NCBI RefSeq assembly: GCF_001594145.1
Contig: NZ_LVCF01000034.1
Coordinates: 1 to 64,000 of the forward strand
Reading direction: 5' to 3'
Length of the DNA stretch: 64,000 nucleotides
Origin: Branchiibius sp. NY16-3462-2
Lineage (GTDB): Bacteria > Actinomycetota > Actinomycetes > Actinomycetales > Dermatophilaceae
The translations under genes and the position numbers were made by a program. Below the pieces are notes generated by a model that ran no database searches, was not told the DNA's origin, and saw only the letters and a list, made by a program, of their open reading frames with translations. This document shows, piece by piece, positions 9,446 to 16,679 of this stretch (the first letter of the stretch is position 1; the number at the start of each line of letters is the position of its first letter).

Positions 9446-10383
9446 CCAGCCAGACCCTCAGCCTGCCGAAGACACCGGTGCCGTCCGGTGGCGAGCGGGA
9501 CCCCGGCCGACGCCGTAGGTTCCGTTGGATAGGTCGGGGTGCGCCGCTACTTCCCGCCATCATCGTGCTGGTCATCTTCCTTCTGGGGCCGGTTCTGAGC
9601 GCCTTCATCGGAGCGTTCACCAACTCCGCACTCTCTGGTGAGGGCGCGAAGGACAGTCACTTCGTCGGTTTCGACAATTTCCGCGAGTTGTTCGCCAACC
9701 CGGACTTCCCCAAGTCGGTATGGCTCACGCTGCTGTTCGTCTTCGCCTCGGCCATCGTGGGTCAGAACGTCCTGGGGCTCGGTCTGGCCATCCTCATGCG
9801 ATCCGCCTCCGGATGGGCCCGGGCGCTGACCAGCCTGGTGGTGGTCGGCGCGTGGATACTTCCCGAGATCGTGGCGAGCTTCGCGGCGTACGCATTCTTC
9901 GCCGCCAACGGCACCCTCAACAGCCTTCTGCATTTCATCGGGCTATCCGGAACGACCTGGCTGTACAGCTATCCGATGCTCTCGGTGATCATCGCCAACG
10001 TCTGGCGTGGAACCGCATTCTCGATGCTGGTCTACTCAGCCGCGCTCAACGACGTGCCCGAGGAGATTGTCGAGTCCGCGCGGGTGGATGGGGCAAGTGC
10101 CAACCAGCGGTTGGTCTACATCACGCTTCCGCTGATTCGCCGCAGCATCTCCACGAACCTGATGCTCACCACGTTGCAGACGCTCTCGGTCTTCACGCTG
10201 ATCTACGTGATGACCGGCGGTGGCCCGGGGACAAACTCCAGCACGCTGCCGATCCTCGCCTTCCAACAAGCATTCTCGTTCGGCGAACTCGGCATGGGCA
10301 CCGCGATCGCACTGATCCTGCTCATTGTGGGAGCGGTCTTCTCACTGATCTACATCCGCGCGTTGCGTCCGGAGGTCGACTGA
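9442..10383 (+). CDS. CUT1 ABC transporter permease (MalF-like)
   Basis: A 313-residue inner-membrane permease with six membrane segments after a basic N-terminus. The cytoplasmic coupling EAA loop reads EEIVESARVDGASANQRLVY, with ITLPLIRRSI following. YVMTGGGPGTNSSTLPI is the conserved stretch of the MalF/UgpA type. The GTG start overlaps the stop of the binding-protein gene (GTGA), so it is translationally coupled. It forms a heterodimer with the next gene product. No ATP-binding subunit is encoded here; in actinobacteria such operons commonly share an unlinked MsiK-type ATPase. Confidence 0.92.
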   Translation: MTSQTLSLPKTPVPSGGERDPGRRRRFRWIGRGAPLLPAIIVLVIFLLGPVLSAFIGAFTNSALSGEGAKDSHFVGFDNFRELFANPDFPKSVWLTLLFVFASAIVGQNVLGLGLAILMRSASGWARALTSLVVVGAWILPEIVASFAAYAFFAANGTLNSLLHFIGLSGTTWLYSYPMLSVIIANVWRGTAFSMLVYSAALNDVPEEIVESARVDGASANQRLVYITLPLIRRSISTNLMLTTLQTLSVFTLIYVMTGGGPGTNSSTLPILAFQQAFSFGELGMGTAIALILLIVGAVFSLIYIRALRPEVD

Positions 10384-10384
10384 C

Positions 10385-11236
10385 ATGGCAGTATCCACTT
10401 TCGCGCTGACGTCGCCGCGACAACGCAACCTCAGGTGGGTCAGCAACTCGATTCTGTTACTCATCGCGCTGATGTTCATCCTGCCGATCGCGTGGGTCGT
10501 CCTTGGCTCCTTCGACTCCCGGGCGACCCTGAGCGTGAAGTTTCCCCATCCCTTCACCCTTCAGAATTTCACCAAGATTCTGAATGCCGACACGACCTAC
10601 ATTCCGTTACTCAACAGCGCCATCCTGTCCGGCGGTTGCGCACTCGTCACGGTGGTTTGCGCGGTCCTTGCCGCTTATCCGCTGTCGCGCTATCAGAGCC
10701 GGGCGAACAAGCCGTTCCTATACAGCATCTTGTTCGGGACCTGCCTGCCGATCACGGCGATGATGGTGCCGGTGTACTCACTCTTCGTCTCCTTGAACCT
10801 GCTCAATTCCTATCCTGGAATCATCTTCTTCATGGCAGCGACGAGTCTGCCGATGGCGATCTGGATGGCCAAGAATTTCATGGACGCCGTCCCCATCTCC
10901 CTGGAAGAGGCCGCCTGGGTGGACGGCGCATCGATGATGCGGACGTTGCGCGCGATTGTGGTCCCGCTGATGAGACCCGGCATCGGCGTGATTTTCATCT
11001 TCGTGTTCATCCAGTGCTGGGGCAACTTCTTCGTTCCCTACATCCTGATCACTGATCAGACCGCTATGCCGGCTTCCGTCACGATCTACGACTTCTTCGG
11101 TGCCAACGGTGCCGTTGCGTACGGACAGTTGGCGGCCTTCTCCCTGCTGTATTCCGTCCCGGTTCTCGCGCTCTACGCATTGGTGCAGCGCCTGTCCGGC
11201 GGTGGCCTTGCCCTCGCCGGCGCCGTCAAAGGCTGA
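10385..11236 (+). CDS. CUT1 ABC transporter permease (MalG-like)
   Basis: A 283-residue second permease with about six membrane segments. The EAA loop reads LEEAAWVDGASMMRTLRAIV followed by VPLMRPGIG. It starts one base after the stop of the first permease. SLPMAIWMAKNFMDAVP precedes the loop, as usual for MalG/UgpE proteins. It partners the preceding permease for import of the probable mannoside captured by the lipoprotein. Confidence 0.92.
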   Translation: MAVSTFALTSPRQRNLRWVSNSILLLIALMFILPIAWVVLGSFDSRATLSVKFPHPFTLQNFTKILNADTTYIPLLNSAILSGGCALVTVVCAVLAAYPLSRYQSRANKPFLYSILFGTCLPITAMMVPVYSLFVSLNLLNSYPGIIFFMAATSLPMAIWMAKNFMDAVPISLEEAAWVDGASMMRTLRAIVVPLMRPGIGVIFIFVFIQCWGNFFVPYILITDQTAMPASVTIYDFFGANGAVAYGQLAAFSLLYSVPVLALYALVQRLSGGGLALAGAVKG

Positions 11237-11273
11237 GCTGCCCGCCCCCCCACTCGCGAAAGGCATCACCACA

Positions 11274-14261
11274 GTGCACGACACGTCAGCCCTCATCGAG
11301 GCACGCATCATCCGCTTCCACCAGCAGCGCATCCTGCCTGCGGTCCACACGCACGAACAACCCATGCAGGTCGCCGCGTGGGCGGCGCCCGGCGAACCCG
11401 TCCCGTTCCATGAGGCCGTGTCTCGCGAGTTCACGCCGTTGAACGAAGGGGACGCGTGGGGACAACCATGGGGTACGACGTGGCTGCGGATCAGCGGAAC
11501 CGTGCCTTCGGACTGGCCGGGTGATGCGCGCCGTGAGCTGGTGGTCAATCTTGGCTGGAAACCCGGTGCGCCCGGCTTCCAATCCGAGGGGTTGTGCTAC
11601 ACCCCAGATGGCTCGATCATCAAAGCCCTCGAACCCCGCAACTCCTGGATCCCCATCGATGCCTCGTCGGGTGCTGAGTTCACGGTCTACGTCGAAGCTG
11701 CGTCCAACCCTGACATCGGCGGGGTGTGGGGTTTCCTGCCCACTGATCTCGGGGACCCGCAGACCGCGCCCGCCAGGCCCCTCTACACCTTCGGCGGGGC
11801 TCGACTGACCCAGCTCGACGAGACCATGTGGGGCCTCGAACGTGACGTGTGGACGCTCCTTGACGTTATGGCTCAGCTGCCCCAGACCTCGCCGCGCCGA
11901 GCTGGCATCCTGCGGGCTCTGGAGCGGGCGATCGACATACTGGACCCCCAGGACGTTCCAGCGCGAGCAAAGGATGCCCGCCTGAGCCTGGTCGACACCC
12001 TCTCCCGACCGGCGGGCGCAACGTCCCATCGGGTCGTGGCCGTCGGGCACGCGCACATCGACTCGGCCTGGTTGTGGCCGACGCGCGAAACGAAACGCAA
12101 AGTCGCGCGGACGTTCTCGAACGTTGTCGACCTGATGGACCGCTACCCCGACTTCACCTTCGCCGCGTCCAGCGCCCAGCAGTACGCCTGGTTGAAAGCG
12201 GACTACCCCGAGGTGTTCGAGCGGGTCCGGGCACGGATCGCTGACGGGCGTTTCGTGCCCGTCGGCGGAATGTGGGTCGAATCGGACACCAATATGCCTG
12301 GCGGGGAGGCAATGGCCCGCCAGTTCGTGCTCGGTAAGGAATTCTTTCTCCGCGAGTTCGGTGTTGAAACCGACGAGGTCTGGCTACCCGACAGCTTCGG
12401 ATATTCCGCCGGCCTGCCACAGATCGTCACCGCGTCGAACAGCAGCAACTTCCTCACCCAGAAAATCTCGTGGAACGAAACCGACACGATGCCGCACCAC
12501 ACGTTCTTGTGGGAGGGAATCGACGGCACCCAGGTGTTCACCCACTTCCCGCCGGTGGACACCTACAACTCGGAACTGACTGCGGTGGAACTGAACCGGG
12601 CCGAGAGTCAGCATGCCGAACGTGGACTGAGTGACCTGTCGCTCGTGCCGTTCGGCTTCGGCGATGGCGGCGGCGGGCCGACCCGGGAAATGCTCGAGGT
12701 CGCCCTTCGCAAGGCAGACCTCGAAGGCTCCCCTCAAGTGCGACTCGGTCGCCCTGACGAGTTTTTCGCCTCCGCCGCAGCTGAACTGACCGAACCGGCC
12801 GTATGGGTCGGCGAGCTCTACTTGGAGTTCCACCGCGGCACCTACACCTCCCAGGCGCGCACCAAGTTTGGCAACCGGCGTAGTGAACACCTGCTGCGGG
12901 AAGCCGAACTCTGGGCGGCAACCGCCGCGGTGCGGACCGAATACGTCTATCCCGCTGACGAATTGCGGGAATGTTGGGAGATCGTGCTGCTGCAGCAGTT
13001 CCACGACATTCTCCCCGGATCATCCATCGCCTGGGTGCATCAGGAAGCCGAGCGCAACTACGCGGCGGTCGCCGGACGACTGGGCCAGGTCATCGATGAC
13101 GCACTCCACACTCTCGACACCGCCCAGGTCGCTAGCTCACAGATCGTCGCGAACGCTGCGCCCATCGTGCAGGAGGGAGTGACGGCCCTCGGTGCCGCAC
13201 CTTCCACCCCCCAGCCATCCCGGATCAGCAGCGACGGCGGCTACACGGTTCTGGAGACGGACTACTTCACGGCACGTGTCGACGGCCGAGGACACCTGGT
13301 ATCGCTCGTGGACCACGGGAGCCAGCGCGAAGTCATTCCGCCGGGGCAAAGTGGCAACCAGTTGCTGATGTTCCACGACATCCCCAACCAGTGGGACGCC
13401 TGGGATATCGACAAGTCCTACCAGCAGACGCCGCTGGCTGCGCTGGACGCGGCGGACGCACCCACCGTCAAAGGTGACGCGCTGCAGGTCCGCTACCTCA
13501 CCGGTAATTCGACTGTCTCCCAACGACTTTGTGCCTCGCCGGACGGTCGCGCCTTAGATATCGAGACCACCGTCGATTGGCACGAACAACAGAAACTACT
13601 GAAGCTGGGGTTCCCGATCGACGTACACACGTCGGAGGCAGCGTTCGAAGTCCAGTTCGGACACATCCGACGGCCCACGCACACCAACACCTCGTGGGAC
13701 AGTGCGAGGTTCGAGGTTTCCGGGCACCGCTGGGTGCGAGTCGAAGAACCGGGCTTCGGTGTCACCCTCGCCAACGACCGCGTCTACGGCCGTGACGTGA
13801 CGCGGCACGTTCGCGAGGGCGGCGGCACCTACAGCCTGATCCGGGAATCTCTGCTCCGGGCACCTCGTTTCCCCGACCCGCACGCCGACCAGGGCGAGCA
13901 CGTGTTCCGGCATTCGCTGCGGGTCGGATCGCTGCTGGACGGCGTCGCCGAGGGCTACCGGCTGAACCTTCCGCTACGCCCGACCGCAGGCCCCATCGAA
14001 CCGTTGGTCCGGATCGACGGGTCCCCAGCCGTCATAATCGAAGCCGTCAAACTCGCCCAGGACGGCAGCGGAGATGTGATTGTCCGGCTCTACGAGGCGG
14101 CCGGCGGTCGTGCCTCCGCTCGATTGGTGCCCACCTTCGACCCTGGCGCCGCCTCCCGCACCGATCTGCTGGAACGCCCGTGGCCGGAGCAGCCGGACGA
14201 TGCACTGCGGCTGGACCTACGCCCCTTCGAACTGGTGACCATCCGGATCGCGCGCGCCTGA
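11274..14261 (+). CDS. Glycoside hydrolase family 38 alpha-mannosidase
   Basis: A 995-residue class II alpha-mannosidase without a signal peptide, so it acts on imported mannosides in the cytoplasm. VGHAHIDSAWLWPTRETKRK at about residue 257 carries the zinc-binding His and Asp, and LPDSFGYSAGLPQI at about 371 carries the catalytic nucleophile Asp. VEDTNMPGG-like VESDTNMPGGEA and the QQFHDILPGSSIAWVH segment are also typical. A GTG at 11274 was chosen with GAAAGG about 11 bases upstream; the longer frame overlaps the permease. It is the last gene of the ABC operon, 37 bp behind the second permease. It defines the likely substrate of the locus. Confidence 0.93.
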   Translation: MHDTSALIEARIIRFHQQRILPAVHTHEQPMQVAAWAAPGEPVPFHEAVSREFTPLNEGDAWGQPWGTTWLRISGTVPSDWPGDARRELVVNLGWKPGAPGFQSEGLCYTPDGSIIKALEPRNSWIPIDASSGAEFTVYVEAASNPDIGGVWGFLPTDLGDPQTAPARPLYTFGGARLTQLDETMWGLERDVWTLLDVMAQLPQTSPRRAGILRALERAIDILDPQDVPARAKDARLSLVDTLSRPAGATSHRVVAVGHAHIDSAWLWPTRETKRKVARTFSNVVDLMDRYPDFTFAASSAQQYAWLKADYPEVFERVRARIADGRFVPVGGMWVESDTNMPGGEAMARQFVLGKEFFLREFGVETDEVWLPDSFGYSAGLPQIVTASNSSNFLTQKISWNETDTMPHHTFLWEGIDGTQVFTHFPPVDTYNSELTAVELNRAESQHAERGLSDLSLVPFGFGDGGGGPTREMLEVALRKADLEGSPQVRLGRPDEFFASAAAELTEPAVWVGELYLEFHRGTYTSQARTKFGNRRSEHLLREAELWAATAAVRTEYVYPADELRECWEIVLLQQFHDILPGSSIAWVHQEAERNYAAVAGRLGQVIDDALHTLDTAQVASSQIVANAAPIVQEGVTALGAAPSTPQPSRISSDGGYTVLETDYFTARVDGRGHLVSLVDHGSQREVIPPGQSGNQLLMFHDIPNQWDAWDIDKSYQQTPLAALDAADAPTVKGDALQVRYLTGNSTVSQRLCASPDGRALDIETTVDWHEQQKLLKLGFPIDVHTSEAAFEVQFGHIRRPTHTNTSWDSARFEVSGHRWVRVEEPGFGVTLANDRVYGRDVTRHVREGGGTYSLIRESLLRAPRFPDPHADQGEHVFRHSLRVGSLLDGVAEGYRLNLPLRPTAGPIEPLVRIDGSPAVIIEAVKLAQDGSGDVIVRLYEAAGGRASARLVPTFDPGAASRTDLLERPWPEQPDDALRLDLRPFELVTIRIARA

Positions 14262-14279
14262 CCGGGCTAGCGTGAGGTC

Positions 14280-15287
14280 ATGACCCTGCGCATCGGATAC
14301 AAGGCTTCGGCGGAGCAGTTCGCACCCCGGCGGTTGCTGGACTACGCAGTCCTCGCCGAGGAGATCGGGCTGGAGAGCGTCTGGATCAGCGACCACTTCC
14401 AGCCCTGGCGGCACCACGGTGGCCACGCGCCGTACTCGCTGAGTTGGCTTGCGGCCGTGGGCGAACGCACCGAGCGCGTCCAATTGGGTACGTCGGTCAT
14501 GACCCCCACGTTCCGCTACAACCCCGCCGTGGTCGCCCAGGCGTTCGGCACCCTGGGGTCGCTCTACCCGGGGCGGATCGCGCTCGGCGTGGGCACGGGT
14601 GAGGCACTCAACGAAATCGTTGTCGGCTCAGTGGATTCCGGCGAATGGCCGGACTTCAAGGAGCGCTTCGCGCGGCTGCGCGAGTCGGTGCGGCTAATGC
14701 GCGCGCTGTGGTCCGGCGAGCGGGTCAGTTTCGAGGGCGACTACTACCACACGGTCGACGCGACGATCTATGACAAGCCGGAGGAGCCGATCCCGGTCTA
14801 CGTCGCCGCGGGCGGACCGACGGTCGCCAAGTACGCCGGTCGGATGGGCGATGGGTTCATCTGCACCTCCGGCAAGGGCGAGTCGCTCTACACCGAGAAG
14901 CTGATCCCGGCGGTCGAGGAGGGTTTGGAGCTGTCCAAGCGGGACAACATTGACCGGATGATCGAGATCAAGCTGTCCTGGGATCCCGATCACGAGAAGG
15001 CGGTCGAAAACTGCCGCTTCTGGGCGGCACTGTCCCTGACGCCGGAGCAGAAGCACGGCACGAGCGACCCGCTGGAGATGGAGAAACTCGGCGACGCGCT
15101 GTCCGATGAGCAGATCGCGTCCCGCTGGATCGTGTCGTCCGACCCCGACGAGGTCGTGGCGGCAGTGAAGCAGTACGTCGACTGGGGTTTCGACCATCTG
15201 GTGTTCCACGCGCCGGGCGATGATCAGGAGCGCTTCCTGCGCACGTTCGGGGAACAGGTGCTGCCGGGGTTGCGCGACCTGGGCTGA
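14280..15287 (+). CDS. fgd: Coenzyme F420-dependent glucose-6-phosphate dehydrogenase
   Basis: A 335-residue luciferase-like (LLM) flavin/F420 oxidoreductase. It is close throughout to mycobacterial Fgd1: GYKASAEQFAPR at the N-terminus, SDHFQPWRHHGGHAP with the catalytic His, GTSVMTPTFRYNPAV, GVGTGEALNE, AAGGPTVAKYAGRMGDGFIC and RWIVSSDPDEV. It oxidises glucose-6-phosphate to 6-phosphogluconolactone and supplies reduced F420. A TAGCGT -10 box ends six bases before the ATG, implying a leaderless transcript inside the 18-bp gap after the mannosidase. Its presence implies that the host makes F420, though no F420 biosynthesis gene is in the window. Confidence 0.95.
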   Translation: MTLRIGYKASAEQFAPRRLLDYAVLAEEIGLESVWISDHFQPWRHHGGHAPYSLSWLAAVGERTERVQLGTSVMTPTFRYNPAVVAQAFGTLGSLYPGRIALGVGTGEALNEIVVGSVDSGEWPDFKERFARLRESVRLMRALWSGERVSFEGDYYHTVDATIYDKPEEPIPVYVAAGGPTVAKYAGRMGDGFICTSGKGESLYTEKLIPAVEEGLELSKRDNIDRMIEIKLSWDPDHEKAVENCRFWAALSLTPEQKHGTSDPLEMEKLGDALSDEQIASRWIVSSDPDEVVAAVKQYVDWGFDHLVFHAPGDDQERFLRTFGEQVLPGLRDLG

Positions 15288-15310
15288 CACGCCGCTGCTT
15301 GACCCGGGGT

Positions 15311-15351
15311 TATACGCGGTATAGGTTCCTCTCACCCTTACTCGGTATACC
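15311..15351. promoter_or_regulatory. PadR-type operator pair upstream of the PadR/ABC operon
   Basis: TATAC-GCG-GTATA (15311-15323) and GGTATACC (15344-15351) are two perfect palindromes sharing the GTATAC core, spaced about 30 bp apart and 28-68 bp before the padR-type start. Related AT-rich inverted repeats are typical of PadR binding. Autoregulation of the PadR-ABC-FtsX operon is the likely role. Confidence 0.55.
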
Positions 15352-15378
15352 CAGCACCTACATACCCCGGGAGTCACC

Positions 15379-15954
15379 GTGTCCGTCCGCTACGGCCTGC
15401 TCGCCCTGCTGTCCGAAGGCCCGATCCACGGCTCCGGCCTGCGGGCGCAGTTCGAAGCGCACACCGGGGGCACCTGGCCGCTCAACGTCGGGCAGGTCTT
15501 CACCACCCTCGCCCGCCTGGAGCGCGACGGCCTGGTGGAGCAGACCGGACCCGCCGACGACGAGGGCAAGATCGAATACGCCCTGACCGACGCTGGCCGC
15601 GCCGAACTCGACACCTGGTGGTCCTCCCCGGTCGAGCGCACCGGCAGCCCGCGCGATGAGTTGGCGATCAAGTTGGTGCTGGCCGTGACCCTGCCCGGCA
15701 TCGACGTACGCCGAGTGGTCCAGACCCAGCGCACCGCATCGATGGCGCAACTGCGGGACCTGACCCGGTTGAAACGGTCCTCCGACAAGAACACCGACAT
15801 CGCCTGGACGCTGCTGCTGGAGAACCACCTCTTCACCACTGAAGCCGAGGTGCGCTGGCTCGACTACGTCGAGTCGACCCTGAGCAGGAGTCGCCAATCG
15901 GTCCGCGCCGCAATCACTTCCGACTCCCCCGCGACCCAGGAGGTCACCCGATGA
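15379..15954 (+). CDS. PadR family transcriptional regulator
   Basis: A 191-residue regulator with an N-terminal PadR winged helix (RYGLLALLSEGPIHGSGLRA, TTLARLERDGLVEQ, IEYALTDAGRAEL) and a C-terminal helical dimerisation domain (about residues 95-180) as in PadR subfamily 2. The GTG start has GGGAG five bases upstream. The gene overlaps the ABC ATPase by four bases (ATGA), so regulator and exporter are co-expressed. PadR/ABC/FtsX sets usually respond to a lipophilic drug or antimicrobial peptide; the inducer here is unknown. Confidence 0.9.
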   Translation: MSVRYGLLALLSEGPIHGSGLRAQFEAHTGGTWPLNVGQVFTTLARLERDGLVEQTGPADDEGKIEYALTDAGRAELDTWWSSPVERTGSPRDELAIKLVLAVTLPGIDVRRVVQTQRTASMAQLRDLTRLKRSSDKNTDIAWTLLLENHLFTTEAEVRWLDYVESTLSRSRQSVRAAITSDSPATQEVTR

Positions 15955-16679
15955 ACGGCACCCCGATCCTGCAGATGCGCGGTGTCACCCGCGTGCACGG
16001 CACCGGCCCACAGGCGGTGCACGCGCTGCGCGGCATCGACCTGGACGTGGCCCGCGGCGAACTCGTCGCCGTGATGGGTCCGTCGGGTTCGGGTAAGTCG
16101 ACGTTGCTCAACCTGGCGTCGGCGCTGGACTCCCCGACCCACGGAACGGTGATCGTCGACGGAGTCGACCTCGGCGGCCTGTCGCCGGCCCAGATCGCCC
16201 GGATCCGTCGGCGCAAGATCGGCGTCGTCTTCCAGGACTTCAACCTGATCCCGTCGTTGACGGCCGGCGAGAACGTGTCCCTGCCGTTGGAGCTAGACGG
16301 CTTCTCGGTGCGCAATGCCCGCACCGAGGCGCTCAAAGGCCTTGATTCCGTGGGGCTTTCAGAGCTGATCGACCGCTACCCGGATGCGATGTCCGGTGGC
16401 CAACAGCAGCGGGTCGCGATTGCCCGCGCTCTGGTCGGCGACCGCTGTCTGGTTGCCGCCGACGAACCGACGGGTGCGCTGGACACCCAGACCGGTGAGG
16501 AAGTCCTGCGGGTCCTGCGCGACCGCTGTGACGATGGAGCCGGCGGTCTGCTGGTCACCCACGACGCCCGGCACGCTGCGTGGGCCGACCGGGTCGTGTT
16601 CCTGCGCGACGGTGAGATCGTCGATTCGACCGGCATTTCCACCGAGCCGGAGGACCTGTTGCGCGAGGTCGGCGCATGA
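15951..16679 (+). CDS. ABC transporter ATP-binding protein (MacB/LolD type)
   Basis: A 242-residue ATPase with Walker A GPSGSGKST, Q-loop VVFQDFNLIP, signature MSGGQQQRVAIARAL, Walker B with CLVAADEPTGALD, and switch His in LVTHDARHA. The ATG has AGGAGG upstream and overlaps the padR stop. It overlaps the permease start by four bases. It energises the FtsX-like partner that follows, in the mechanotransmission class of exporters. Confidence 0.93.
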   Translation: MNGTPILQMRGVTRVHGTGPQAVHALRGIDLDVARGELVAVMGPSGSGKSTLLNLASALDSPTHGTVIVDGVDLGGLSPAQIARIRRRKIGVVFQDFNLIPSLTAGENVSLPLELDGFSVRNARTEALKGLDSVGLSELIDRYPDAMSGGQQQRVAIARALVGDRCLVAADEPTGALDTQTGEEVLRVLRDRCDDGAGGLLVTHDARHAAWADRVVFLRDGEIVDSTGISTEPEDLLREVGA

